A stretch of DNA of 64,000 nt from Bacillota bacterium (GTDB lineage: Bacteria; Bacillota; Clostridia; DSM-8532): contig JAEZTB010000048.1 of the NCBI GenBank assembly GCA_023443745.1, forward strand, positions 124,001-188,000. The letters are read 5' to 3'. Shown piece by piece: positions 49,518-58,157 of the stretch; position 1 is the stretch's first letter, and every line of letters begins with the position of its first letter. The notes beneath the pieces were generated by a model. It made no database searches. It was not told the DNA's origin and saw only the letters and a program-made list of their open reading frames with translations. A program made the position numbers and the translations under genes.

Positions 49518-50255
49518 CTAGAAGGAATCATTTTCGGAATCAATGTAATACCTGTCCTTATACTTTTTTATGAACAGGACTTCGCCAGCCTCATCATCAA
49601 TTTCCACACTAACTGTATAGAAGGTAACGCCATCTTCAGAGTCAACCTTAGCTCTTGCCATTTTACCTATTTTCTTATTCCAACCTCTGTCATATCTGTC
49701 ATCCAAACTCTCTTTGAGTGACTCAAGCTCTTCTTCAACATCTTTCTTGTCGTCTTTCAGATCCTTTTGGTCTTCCTTGTCATAGCACTTCAAAAGAGCT
49801 TTAAAATCTTCTTTATAGATAGCATTGTAATAGTCCTGGACAAGATCCTTGTAATCCTTATAACCGCCGCCTTTACCAAAAAGTAAAAACAAAGCGAAAA
49901 TCACAGCAACTGCGATAATACCAATAACCACAACCGAGGATTTAGACTTTTTCTTATCACTATTCAAGGGTGCTGAAAAGTTAGTCTTTACCGGCTCTGA
50001 AGGCTTGACCTCATTAGAACCCGAAACACTAACAGTTGTTGCTTGACCGGCAGCAGAAACATCAGACGGTAGGATTTCCGAATTGGAAACAGTCACTTCA
50101 TTTATTTGGGATTCTGCATTATCAGAAGCCTCTTCCGTTGGTTCTGCCTTAGACACGTCATTTATGCCAGATTCCATTTCAGCCTGCTTGGTGCCGCAAT
50201 GGGTACAAAAAACTGACCCATCCTCAATTTCTTTACCACAATTTGTACAGAACAT
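49518..50255 (-). CDS. Zinc-ribbon membrane protein with NTF2-like outer domain
   Basis: The 245-residue protein opens with a double-CxxC zinc ribbon (FCTNCGKEIEDGSVFCTHCG). An 85-residue low-complexity Ser/Glu/Thr linker follows, then a basic KKKSKS and a membrane helix (VVVIGIIAVAVIFALFLLF). An outer domain comes last, with VQDYYNAIYKEDFKALLKCYDKED and FYTVSVEIDDEAGEVLFIKKYKDRYYID. The outer domain matches the adjacent lipoprotein. The pair probably arose by duplication and may act together at the membrane. Confidence 0.75.
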   Translation of the reverse strand: MFCTNCGKEIEDGSVFCTHCGTKQAEMESGINDVSKAEPTEEASDNAESQINEVTVSNSEILPSDVSAAGQATTVSVSGSNEVKPSEPVKTNFSAPLNSDKKKSKSSVVVIGIIAVAVIFALFLLFGKGGGYKDYKDLVQDYYNAIYKEDFKALLKCYDKEDQKDLKDDKKDVEEELESLKESLDDRYDRGWNKKIGKMARAKVDSEDGVTFYTVSVEIDDEAGEVLFIKKYKDRYYIDSENDSF

Positions 50256-50408
50256 TGCGTTAACCTCCTCAAAATTATTAAAATATTACATAAAATATTC
50301 CTTTATGATGATGATTATAACCCCTATGGAAATTGGTGTCAACGAAAGGAGGATTATAAGCCGCTTACATCCTATACTGCAATGATGACTGAATGTACTC
50401 GAAAATTC

Positions 50409-51077
50409 TTAATATAAACCATAGGTTTTGTTGACATCCATGACAAATAGAATCCCGTTACCAGGATCGTCAATCTTCATCTGCTTCCTGATGGACGTGA
50501 CAATTTGATCTGTAAGACTTATCTCCGATAATATCATGATGATTTCCTTTTCAGGCTCTATAGCCATGGAAAACAACTTCTGGTTTTCATGAGCACCTGA
50601 GCCTCGAGCATTAATAATTGTCCCCCCACGGGAGCCAGCCGTTGTTGCAGCATCCAGAACAGATTCTGCCAAGCCTTTATCTACAATAACAAAAATAGCA
50701 TTATACATTGTGTTGTTTACACCCCTGCTTTCATTTGCTTTATCACTTGCGCAATTTCGTCCTCCGAAAAAATCCTTAACTGGAAGTGCAAATGCAATAC
50801 CATGATGAGGCTTGTCAAACTCAATCTTACTGTTAAGCTCATCAAGCACTTGATAGGCTTTATTCTTTTCCGAGATCAAGATTACGATTTCTTTTCTCAC
50901 ATCGGTGATATCTAAAAACTCTAGCAGATGATTTTTTTTAACCGTACCCTTGCCTAAAAAAACGGTACCACCCGATAGTCCGTTTTGCTTCGCTATCTTA
51001 ATAATCTTGCTGCCCAAGCCATAATTTACAATGACACAGGATAGCTCCAGCTGTTTTATATCACAATGATTGTCCAT
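50409..51077 (-). CDS. Tandem P-II-like signalling protein
   Basis: The 222-residue protein is two P-II (GlnB)-like domains in a row. The first has GLGSKIIKIAKQNGLSGGTVFLGKGT and FDKPHHGIAFALPV. The second has GLAESVLDAATTAGSRGGTIINARGS and IDDPGNGILFVMDV. Each begins with the G.G...I...A...G..GGTI pattern and ends with the G.G..F.. strand. The start overlaps the DUF1538 gene by 17 bp. It is likely the regulatory partner of that membrane protein, by analogy with GlnK-AmtB. The ligand is unknown. Confidence 0.85.
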   Translation of the reverse strand: MDNHCDIKQLELSCVIVNYGLGSKIIKIAKQNGLSGGTVFLGKGTVKKNHLLEFLDITDVRKEIVILISEKNKAYQVLDELNSKIEFDKPHHGIAFALPVKDFFGGRNCASDKANESRGVNNTMYNAIFVIVDKGLAESVLDAATTAGSRGGTIINARGSGAHENQKLFSMAIEPEKEIIMILSEISLTDQIVTSIRKQMKIDDPGNGILFVMDVNKTYGLY

Positions 51078-52560
51078 CGGTTTCTAAACCTCCTTTTATG
51101 GATTTGCGCCTGAAAATAAATCCTACAATCTGTAAAGCAATCAACGGAGTTAGGGCTACCATGGATATTACCCCAAAACCATCTATTAAAACATTGGCAT
51201 GCTCGATCGATTCGGCAGCCCCTTGGGCAAAAGCCAGAATAAAAGTAGCCGTCATAGGGCCTGAAGCCACTCCTCCTGAGTCAAAGGCTATACCTACAAA
51301 CAGTTTGGGCGCGAAATGAGCCATAAGGAGAGAAATTGCATATCCGGGCAATAGGTAATGCCATAGTTGAACTTCAGGAATTATAATTCTTATCATGGAT
51401 AATGCCACTGCAACTCCTACTCCGATGGAAAGCGCAAAGAGTACAACCTTTCTCTTTATATATCCACTTGTAACGTCTTCTATCTGATTTGTCAATACAT
51501 GAACTGCAGGTTCAGCCAAAATAACCACTAATCCTAGAATGAATCCCACAAGGATAACAATCCAGGGCTTACCCAATGATGCGACACTGAAGCCAACTAA
51601 GCTTCCAACATCCATAAATCCGGCATTGACTCCTGCTAAAAATAATACCAACCCGATAAAGGTGTAGACAATACCTTTTAAAATTTTAATGAATGCTTTT
51701 TTTGACAGTTTAAAGGATACCACCTGAAAAATGATAAACAAAATCAATATAGGAAACAAGGCTAGGGCGATTTCACCCGAGAGAGACGGGATTGCTTGAA
51801 AAAAGGGCGCAATCACAGACTTTGATGTGGATATGCCATACTCCAGGCTGGCTGTGATTTTATCTGATTTTGAAAGTATACTCATAATCATGACCGATAG
51901 GATTGCACCTGTCGACGCTATTGCTACAAGACCAAAGCTGTCTTTCTCAGAGTCTTTGCCGTCTTTTTTCATTGATGATACACCCAGAGCTAAGGCCAGC
52001 ATGAATGGGACTGTCAAGGCCCCCGTAGTTGCGCCCGATGCATCAAAGGATATGGCAAGAAACTCACGGGATGTAAACAGAGCTAATACTAAAATAATGA
52101 GATAAATGCCGGTCAGAATTTTATATAAAGGTATATTGTAAACGATTCTTAACAAGCCCATAGAAAGCATTACAGCAATTCCTACGGATACAATGACAAC
52201 AATGCTGAGCTTTGATATGACACCTGATGTGACAAAATCCACTTGCCCTGCAAGAATATGCAGATCAGGCTCGGCAATGGAAATGAAAAAGCCAAGAATT
52301 AAACTGGCAGTAGCAACGATCCATACTTTATTGCTCTTTGTAAGGGATTTACCCATAAGTGTTCCAATGGGAGTGACTCCTATATCTACACCAAACAAAA
52401 AAACGGTCAGGCCTAATATGATAAATAAGGCTCCTATAAGAAATCGGATTATAAGATGGGTTTCAAGCGGTGTAATGGTAAAATGAAGGATTAAAACAAT
52501 AATCGTTATCGGAAGTACGGCTGACAGGGCCTCTTTTAGTTTCTCATATAAAACACTCAA
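51061..52560 (-). CDS. DUF1538 membrane protein, internally duplicated
   Basis: The 499-residue protein has about fourteen hydrophobic helices and two homologous halves. Matching segments are FGVDIGVTPIGTLMG and AGVNAGFMDVGSLVG, SIAEPDLHILAGQVDFVTSG and ILAEPAVHVLTNQIEDVTSG, and ISFDASGATTGALTVPFMLA and IAFDSGGVASGPMTATFILA. The strictly repeated AEP.(V/L)H and DVTSG-like motifs suggest a transporter with paired substrate loops. The start is TTG 52560 behind AAGGAAGTG. It is followed by the tandem P-II gene and preceded by an XRE regulator. Its substrate is not known. Confidence 0.85.
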   Translation of the reverse strand: MSVLYEKLKEALSAVLPITIIVLILHFTITPLETHLIIRFLIGALFIILGLTVFLFGVDIGVTPIGTLMGKSLTKSNKVWIVATASLILGFFISIAEPDLHILAGQVDFVTSGVISKLSIVVIVSVGIAVMLSMGLLRIVYNIPLYKILTGIYLIILVLALFTSREFLAISFDASGATTGALTVPFMLALALGVSSMKKDGKDSEKDSFGLVAIASTGAILSVMIMSILSKSDKITASLEYGISTSKSVIAPFFQAIPSLSGEIALALFPILILFIIFQVVSFKLSKKAFIKILKGIVYTFIGLVLFLAGVNAGFMDVGSLVGFSVASLGKPWIVILVGFILGLVVILAEPAVHVLTNQIEDVTSGYIKRKVVLFALSIGVGVAVALSMIRIIIPEVQLWHYLLPGYAISLLMAHFAPKLFVGIAFDSGGVASGPMTATFILAFAQGAAESIEHANVLIDGFGVISMVALTPLIALQIVGFIFRRKSIKGGLETDGQSL

Positions 52561-52591
52561 TAAAATTCACTTCCTTATATTAATTTTTCTT

Positions 52592-52936
52592 CTATTTATT
52601 TTTCTTTATTCGTTTATTTCGAAGAAAGTCAATGAAGTTTTGCACCTCCTCCACTTCGTGTTCTGTTAAATCATCGATATCAAAAAATATCGGTGATATG
52701 ATGGGTAGCGGTGCAGCACTGTCGTCAATATATCCTAGAGCCTTCAGCATATCATTGAAATTATCTCCAAGTGCATTGCAAATAGATTTCAATACCAATA
52801 AAGAAGGATTCTTTCTTTCCCCGCTTTCCAGTCGGTAAATTTCTGTATGGCTTACGTGAGCAAGCTCAGCCAGACGACGTATGGATAGATTCTTTTTTAT
52901 ACGATGCTCTGAAATGTATTGTGCCAGATCACTCAT
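52592..52936 (-). CDS. XRE-family transcriptional regulator
   Basis: The 114-residue protein has an N-terminal Cro/C1-type helix-turn-helix (KNLSIRRLAELAHVSHTEIYRLESGERKNPSL) and a C-terminal acidic tail of about 45 residues ending in a basic stretch. It lies 31 bp before the DUF1538 gene on the same strand and probably regulates that operon. TTAGGAGGT precedes the ATG at 52936. Confidence 0.88.
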   Translation of the reverse strand: MSDLAQYISEHRIKKNLSIRRLAELAHVSHTEIYRLESGERKNPSLLVLKSICNALGDNFNDMLKALGYIDDSAAPLPIISPIFFDIDDLTEHEVEEVQNFIDFLRNKRIKKNK

Positions 52937-53054
52937 TACGGCACCTCCTAAAGATCAGAATACCAGTTTTGCAACCTTTTAGCAACAAAACTGCACAAAT
53001 TTGTTGCCAATTGGCACAATTTTATTGGGAAACATTTCCCATCAGGTGTGCACA

Positions 53055-53068
53055 ACAAGCCTCGACCC
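53055..53068. repeat. Dispersed 14-bp repeat unit
   Basis: ACAAGCCTCGACCC occurs here, at 10348-10361, and inverted at 53836-53849. The copies at 10348 and 53836 extend to 18 bp. It lies in gene-free DNA each time. Confidence 0.65.
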
Positions 53069-53076
53069 ACACGCAC

Positions 53077-53110
53077 AAAAAACGACCTTGGTTATGCACC
53101 AAGGCCGTTT
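53077..53110 (-). terminator. Terminator of the NlpC/P60-like gene
   Basis: AACGACCTTGG and CCAAGGCCGTT pair (one G-T) around TTATGCA. On the minus strand TTTTTTGTG follows the stem. Confidence 0.8.
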
Positions 53111-53126
53111 ACAATCTAAATATCTA

Positions 53127-53666
53127 TTACCCGACCTGCCTGGAGTTGAGCTCCAACATCAGCCCCTCATATACCAGCTGCATTTTGGGGATACCGGGAA
53201 GCTCGTCGGGCCGGACCAGTGAAAAGGGCTTATGGAAGGTATAGACGCCTGCGTCATGAAGTAGCTTGGCCACAAACTCCGCACAGGTATTCCGGTACTC
53301 TGAGTTGAATGGCTTGTTAAACATAACACCAAAAAGCCCAAGAAAATTGTAGTGGTATTTTTGGGGCTCTCTCTTATACTTCTCCAAAAGCGAGCAGGCT
53401 TTCATATAAACTGAATCCTCGACGGACAGCGCATAAATGGCACACTCCGTATTGGGATGATATTTAAACATTCCCTCATTAACGACTTCAGTAATAAAGC
53501 CTCCGATAACCGGAAAATAACGCACTCTTCGAGCAAAGCTATAAAAAATCCTCATTTGCGGGTCAACCCCTATTGAAGCATGATTATACTTTGCCTTGGT
53601 ATAGAGCTTTATTGATTTTGAAACTATCGTCCCCACCTGGGTGAGCATGATATAAATCTTCTTCAT
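53127..53666 (-). CDS. Permuted NlpC/P60-like (papain-fold) protein
   Basis: The 179-residue protein has no signal peptide. KYNHASIGVDPQ with a histidine near residue 33 precedes EYRNTCAEFVAKLLHDAGV with a cysteine near residue 125. Histidine before cysteine, with a (H)ASI and (C)AEFV pattern, is the layout of circularly permuted NlpC/P60 or YiiX-like enzymes. These act on lipids or peptides rather than cell wall in known cases. The ATG at 53666 has GGGGGA upstream. No close functional assignment is possible. Confidence 0.68.
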   Translation of the reverse strand: MKKIYIMLTQVGTIVSKSIKLYTKAKYNHASIGVDPQMRIFYSFARRVRYFPVIGGFITEVVNEGMFKYHPNTECAIYALSVEDSVYMKACSLLEKYKREPQKYHYNFLGLFGVMFNKPFNSEYRNTCAEFVAKLLHDAGVYTFHKPFSLVRPDELPGIPKMQLVYEGLMLELNSRQVG

Positions 53667-53810
53667 TATTCCCCCAACCATTTCAAAACATTCATCATTA
53701 TGTCTCATTATACACCATAACCTGCAAAGTGGGAATTGCCTTCCTGTAACCCCTTGTTTATCTCCCATGTCTTCCGGTGACAATATGGCGGGCACCTGTC
53801 ACCTTTAGGC

Positions 53811-53950
53811 GTTCGAAATCTTTGATTTCTCTTACGGGTCGAGGCTTGTTGTTCGTTCCTTTGGGAACGAACTCTGGTAACGGGTGATGTGATTAATACG
53901 AAGTATCAATAACTCGGGTACCCGTTCGAAATCTTTGATTTCGGTAACGG
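53811..53950. repeat. Cluster of dispersed palindromic repeats, copies B and C
   Basis: Copy B (53811-53849) joins GTTCGAAATCTTTGATTTC to TTACGGGTCGAGGCTTGT. A perfect 9-bp hairpin GTTCGTTCC-TTTG-GGAACGAAC follows at 53851-53872. Copy C (53909-53950) repeats ATAACTCGGGTACCCG, GTTCGAAATCTTTGATTTC and GGTAACGGGT. CGGGTACCCG is a perfect palindrome. The cluster fills most of the 325-bp gap between the two genes. Confidence 0.75.
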
Positions 53951-53991
53951 GTGATGTTATTATTATGGTAAAAAAGAAATCGGAGGAAGCC

Positions 53992-54930
53992 ATGAAAAAG
54001 CAATTCCTACGCGTTAGCAGCTTTTTAATCATACTCGTCCTCATTTTTGCAGGCTGTGCCAGGATGCAAAATACCAATATTCAAACAGAAGATAACGGAA
54101 CAGTCTTCATGTGGGAGGTCAAGGCCAAGGAAGGCGAGGGCAAGCTGTTTCTTCTTGGTTCCATCCATGCAGGCAGAGATGGCCTGTACCCCTTAAATGA
54201 TGTTATTACTATGGCGTATGAGCAATCGGATGTTCTTGCTGTTGAATGTGATGTCAGTACGCTTCTCCAGAGGCCTAACCTTTCGGCGCTTATGGCAAAA
54301 ATCATGTATACAGACGGTACCACCATCAAGGATCATATCTCTCCTGAGCTATATGATAAAACTGACAAGATTTTAAAAGAGAATGGCATGACCCTCCAGA
54401 TGCTTGAGAAAATGAAGCCCTTCATGGTCGCTTCCACCCTCCTTACCTTTAAAATGAATGAATGGGGATATGATGCTGAGAACGGAATCGATATGCACCT
54501 GCTTAATAAGGCTCATGATGAAAAAAAGACCATCGTTGAGATTGAATCCCTGGAATTCCAGTATGACCTTTTGGGAGGCTTTAGTGATGAGATTCAGGTC
54601 ATCCAACTGGAAAGTGCCGTGGAGGGAATTGAATCTTCCAAGGAGTATCTGGATCAAATGTTTGCTTGCTGGGAAAAGGGTGATGTCAAGGGAATGGAAT
54701 CCATTCTCATGCAGGAGGACGATGGTTTGACCCCTGATCAATTGGAAGCTTATAAAGCCTATGAAAAAGCTATGTTTGACGACCGCAACACAACCATGAC
54801 ACAGAAAGCTGAAGAATATCTGAGTCAAGGCAACACCACTTTTTTTGTAGTAGGCTCAGGCCATATGGTGGGCGAAACGGGTATTGTCAAGCAACTGCGG
54901 GATAAAGGCTATTCTGTAGTTCAGAAATAA
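53992..54930 (+). CDS. TraB/GumN-family lipoprotein
   Basis: The 312-residue protein has a lipoprotein signal (lipobox IFAGC) and a TraB/GumN domain. It has LFLLGSIHAGRDGLYPLNDVITMAYEQSDVLAVECD at the start, ENGIDMHLLNKAHDEKKTIVEIES in the middle and TTFFVVGSGHMVGETGIV near the end. The paired GSIH and GSGH motifs are the predicted metal-binding sites. The family has been proposed to be a membrane metalloprotease related to Tiki. GGAGGAAG precedes the ATG at 53992, preferred over upstream frames that start inside the repeat cluster. Confidence 0.85.
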   Translation: MKKQFLRVSSFLIILVLIFAGCARMQNTNIQTEDNGTVFMWEVKAKEGEGKLFLLGSIHAGRDGLYPLNDVITMAYEQSDVLAVECDVSTLLQRPNLSALMAKIMYTDGTTIKDHISPELYDKTDKILKENGMTLQMLEKMKPFMVASTLLTFKMNEWGYDAENGIDMHLLNKAHDEKKTIVEIESLEFQYDLLGGFSDEIQVIQLESAVEGIESSKEYLDQMFACWEKGDVKGMESILMQEDDGLTPDQLEAYKAYEKAMFDDRNTTMTQKAEEYLSQGNTTFFVVGSGHMVGETGIVKQLRDKGYSVVQK

Positions 54931-55026
54931 GGCCAATAAAAAAAGAAAAAATTTCAAGTTTACATTGTAGAGAAATTGGGTATATGGTAGAATTTTGTTA
55001 GTATTTTGGATATTCGGGATATTCAT

Positions 55027-56562
55027 ATGTTAAAGGGATTGGGGCTGTTTTTTTCAAAGCTATATTACGGAGATATAAACTTAATTCCCGAAGAGCAGAG
55101 AAAAAACTTTTATGAAGAAATCACAAACATCAACCATTCGCGTATCAAGCCCCTCTCATTGGCGCTTTTCTTTGTAGATCTTATTTTAGTATTTCTTGAT
55201 TTGACATTCTTAAAAAACATACCACGGGATTTCAACGCCGCTCAGGGTATTTTAACCCTTCATATGGCGGGACTTTTCGTTTTTTTACTGGCGGCTGTCT
55301 TTTTCTTTTTTGCTTATTGCAGATTGAGGTTTTGGGCAAAGCGTTTTTCACTCATTCTATTTGCTGAATTGTGTCTTTTATGGTGCAGCCTTGTGTCCCT
55401 TCAGACATATAAGCTTTACGGACAGATTCTTGCCATTGTCGTTGGCATGCTCAGTGCGGCCTGCTTCTTTATGCTGAACCGTTTTAGCCGGAGTCTGTTT
55501 TTTTCTATGACATATCTATTGCTTAACCTTATGCTCAGATCAGTTGAGCAGAATCCAGGGTATAGAGCCGGATTTTGGATAGACACCACCATTGTTCTGG
55601 TGCTTTGCTTTTTTATATCGAATTTCAGCTTTAATACATTTGTTGACCAGTATATCAGCAGAAAAATAATCATCAATAATATCAGAGAAATCGGGAGGCT
55701 TAATGCAGATCTTGAACAAAAGGTCCAGGAAAGAACAGAGGCACTGACACAAGCCTACGCGCAGATAGAGCTTGAAAAACTTCGTATAAGCTTTTTTACC
55801 AACCTGTCCCATGAATTTCGCACCCCAATAAACGTTATTCTATCTGCACAGCAGCTTTTGATGCTAAAGCTCAAGATGATTGTCTCAGAAGAGGATTTCA
55901 GAAGTCTTAAAAATAATCTTTATTCCATAGAACAATATTCTTATCGACTTATGCGTATGGTCTCCAACACCATAGACATAACACGCATTGATACAGGGCA
56001 TTATGATTTATGTCTTAAGAATGTGAACATTGTCCATATTGTTGAAGAGATTGTCTTATCGGTGTCCAGCTTTATTGAAGCACGTCGGCTGTCTATTGTG
56101 TTTGATACTCAGACCGAGGAAAGGATCATGGCTATAGATGTGGATAAAATAGAGCGCGCTATCCTCAATATCCTTTCAAACGCAATAAAATTTACTCCAA
56201 AAAACGGTCATATATGGGTTAATCTTTATGAAGAGAGTACTTTTTTTTATGTTTCCGTACGAGACAGCGGCATCGGAATTCCAGCCCATATGAAGGAAGC
56301 TATTTTTAACCGTTTCGTCCAGGTTGACAAAACGCTTACAAGGGAACAGGAAGGAAGCGGCCTGGGCCTTTCCATCGTCAAGTCCATTATCGAACTCCAC
56401 CAAGGAACCATTACTGTCAATAGCGATCTTTACAGTGGAAGTGAGTTTATTATTTGTCTACCTATTCATATGCTCAACGATATGGAGGTAGTAAGTCAAT
56501 ATTGCTTTGAAGGGCAAGACAGCCTTGATCTTCTTAAAATCGAACTCTCAGATATCGAATAA
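55027..56562 (+). CDS. Membrane sensor histidine kinase (orphan)
   Basis: The 511-residue kinase has about six membrane helices in the first 215 residues and no obvious extracellular domain. A coiled-coil linker (LNADLEQKVQERTEALTQAY) follows. The HisKA domain has the phospho-histidine in NLSHEFRTPINVIL. An HATPase domain with NAIKFTP, DSGIGIP and EGSGLGLSIV completes it. No response regulator is adjacent. The start is uncertain: ATG 55027 and TTG 55006 both lack a strong ribosome site. Confidence 0.85.
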   Translation: MLKGLGLFFSKLYYGDINLIPEEQRKNFYEEITNINHSRIKPLSLALFFVDLILVFLDLTFLKNIPRDFNAAQGILTLHMAGLFVFLLAAVFFFFAYCRLRFWAKRFSLILFAELCLLWCSLVSLQTYKLYGQILAIVVGMLSAACFFMLNRFSRSLFFSMTYLLLNLMLRSVEQNPGYRAGFWIDTTIVLVLCFFISNFSFNTFVDQYISRKIIINNIREIGRLNADLEQKVQERTEALTQAYAQIELEKLRISFFTNLSHEFRTPINVILSAQQLLMLKLKMIVSEEDFRSLKNNLYSIEQYSYRLMRMVSNTIDITRIDTGHYDLCLKNVNIVHIVEEIVLSVSSFIEARRLSIVFDTQTEERIMAIDVDKIERAILNILSNAIKFTPKNGHIWVNLYEESTFFYVSVRDSGIGIPAHMKEAIFNRFVQVDKTLTREQEGSGLGLSIVKSIIELHQGTITVNSDLYSGSEFIICLPIHMLNDMEVVSQYCFEGQDSLDLLKIELSDIE

Positions 56563-56590
56563 GCTTTACAAAGTAAAGCCTGGGAAATAA

Positions 56591-56610
56591 CAAGGTTCCC
56601 GGGACCCGTT
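56591..56610. repeat. 20-bp inverted repeat, left copy
   Basis: This 20-bp sequence is the exact reverse complement of 58070-58089 and contains the palindrome TTCCCGGGA. A small perfect hairpin with arms GCTTTAC and GTAAAGC lies just before it at 56563-56579. The two copies flank the LCP and ferredoxin genes. Confidence 0.8.
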
Positions 56611-56766
56611 CCGTATGATGCTTAGTCACGCACTCTATCTCTGGGAAATTTGCCGGAATATGTTTGGACAAAGTTTTATAGGGCAATTTACTGTTAACAC
56701 TTTAAATAACGTGAAAACTGGTATAAAATTTGATATGACATAAAAACCATGGAGAAGGTCATTTTT

Positions 56767-57774
56767 ATGAAACTTAGAGAACAAAAACGATTTATAAGAA
56801 ATATGATTAAACTGTTCTGCATTATACTGCTCGGTACGGCAGTCGTGCTATCCGGAGTCATGCTTTTCAGTATGCGCGCGCCCGAGGGGAATAAAACACT
56901 TAATAAATCAGGACGTGTCAATAAAGATGTATCGGATTTATCCGATTCAGATGATGATCTTTCACCGCAACAGGGCCCTGCATCTAATCAGATTTTTACC
57001 TTTTTAGTGGCAGGTATGGATAAAGTGGCTAAAAATACAGATGTTATTATGCTGGTAAAACTCGATATAACCGAAAAGAGTATTAGCATTCTTAATATTC
57101 CCCGGGACACCATGATTGTAACTGACAGAAATTCAAAAAAAGTCAACTCTTCCTATCAAATTGGGGGAATTGAGCAATTTGAACAGGACGTAGCAAGTTT
57201 AACAGGCTTCTATGTAAACCGGTATGTGTTGGTTGACCTTGAAGGAGTCGAGAAAATTATTAACGCTATCGGAGGCGTAGATTTTAATATCCCCCGTAAT
57301 ATGAATTATGAGGATCCTACTCAAAACCTTTACATTCACTTTAAAAAGGGGCCTACACATTTAAATGGTGAGCAGGCTGTTAAATTGGCACGGTTTAGGA
57401 GTTATACCGATGGTGATATTGGTCGAATCGGCCTTCAGCAGGATCTTGTAAAGGCCTTGGCTAAACAGGCACTTAAGCCCGAAAACCTTCTCAAGCTTCC
57501 CGAATTGGTACGCCTTATCAGTGAAAACGTTCAGACAGATATTGATTTCAGTAATATGCTATGGCTTGCCAATGAAGTTAAGGACATGGATATGAGTGCT
57601 ATCGAAACTCATATGGTTCCAGGTGTTGCCTCTACCATCGATAATCTGTCCTATTGGCTTCCTTATGAAAATGAGCTTCTTGAACTCATCAATAATACCT
57701 ACAACCCGCTTGATACGCCCATAACCGAGGCGGATCTTTCCATTGTGTCATATCCTGAGAACAAAGGAAAGTGA
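56767..57774 (+). CDS. LytR-CpsA-Psr (LCP) family protein
   Basis: The 335-residue protein has one N-terminal membrane helix (LFCIILLGTAVVLSGVMLF), an acidic linker (SDLSDSDDDLSPQ) and an LCP domain with KNTDVIMLVKLD, LNIPRDTMIV, VNSSYQIGG, IGGVDFNIP and LARFRSYTDGDIGRIGLQQDLV. The two conserved arginines for pyrophosphate binding are present. It differs clearly from the LCP protein at 11730. ATG 56767 has GAGAAGG upstream. It may attach wall polymers or act in spore envelope formation. The latter is only a possibility given the nearby ger operon. Confidence 0.87.
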   Translation: MKLREQKRFIRNMIKLFCIILLGTAVVLSGVMLFSMRAPEGNKTLNKSGRVNKDVSDLSDSDDDLSPQQGPASNQIFTFLVAGMDKVAKNTDVIMLVKLDITEKSISILNIPRDTMIVTDRNSKKVNSSYQIGGIEQFEQDVASLTGFYVNRYVLVDLEGVEKIINAIGGVDFNIPRNMNYEDPTQNLYIHFKKGPTHLNGEQAVKLARFRSYTDGDIGRIGLQQDLVKALAKQALKPENLLKLPELVRLISENVQTDIDFSNMLWLANEVKDMDMSAIETHMVPGVASTIDNLSYWLPYENELLELINNTYNPLDTPITEADLSIVSYPENKGK

Positions 57775-57844
57775 TCAGGTTAGTTATTAAATCTACGATT
57801 TGGGTATATTATGATATGAAATTTATTATAAAGGAGTAATCGGT

Positions 57845-58039
57845 ATGAAAGCATGGATTGATAGAGACGGATGCATTTCCTGCGGCTTGTGCCCTACCAT
57901 TTGCCCTGAAGTATTCAGAATGGCAGATGACGGCTTGGCTGAGGCCTATGTTGAAGAGGTGCCCGAAGACGTGGAGGATATGGCTCATGAGGCTGCTGAA
58001 AGCTGTCCGGTGAGTGTCATTCACGTAGAAGACGAGTAA
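57845..58039 (+). CDS. 4Fe-4S ferredoxin
   Basis: The 64-residue protein has CISCGLC (Cys10, 13, 16), Cys20 in TICPE and a distant cysteine in ESCPVSVI near residue 54. This pattern fits a single-cluster ferredoxin of the Bacillus/Desulfovibrio type. The intervening region is very acidic, as in electron-transfer ferredoxins. AAAGGAG precedes the ATG. It is a single gene with no redox partner adjacent. Confidence 0.92.
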   Translation: MKAWIDRDGCISCGLCPTICPEVFRMADDGLAEAYVEEVPEDVEDMAHEAAESCPVSVIHVEDE

Positions 58040-58052
58040 AAACACTGAATAG

Positions 58053-58108
58053 CGAAATCTTAGATTTCAAACGGGTCCCGGGAACCTTGTCACTTCGTAA
58101 TAGAAGTG
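58053..58108. repeat. Composite palindromic repeat with right copy of the 20-bp inverted repeat
   Basis: GAAATCTTAGATTTC (58053-58067) is a hairpin like that in the repeats at 48.8 and 53.8 kb. It is followed by the 20-bp unit 58070-58089, the inverse of 56591-56610, and then a small hairpin CACTTC-GTAATA-GAAGTG (58091-58108). Confidence 0.75.
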
Positions 58109-58113
58109 CGTTT

Positions 58114-58146
58114 GAGGTGCGTTCCTGTTAGAACGCACCTCTTTTT
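58114..58146 (+). terminator. Terminator after the ferredoxin gene
   Basis: GAGGTGCGTTC and GAACGCACCTC form a perfect 11-bp stem with loop CTGTTA, followed by TTTTT. Confidence 0.9.
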
Positions 58147-58157
58147 GCCTAACTTAC

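Noticed and set aside
53811..53950. CRISPR array
   Set aside because: Repeats are few, differ in make-up, are not evenly spaced, and no cas gene is present.
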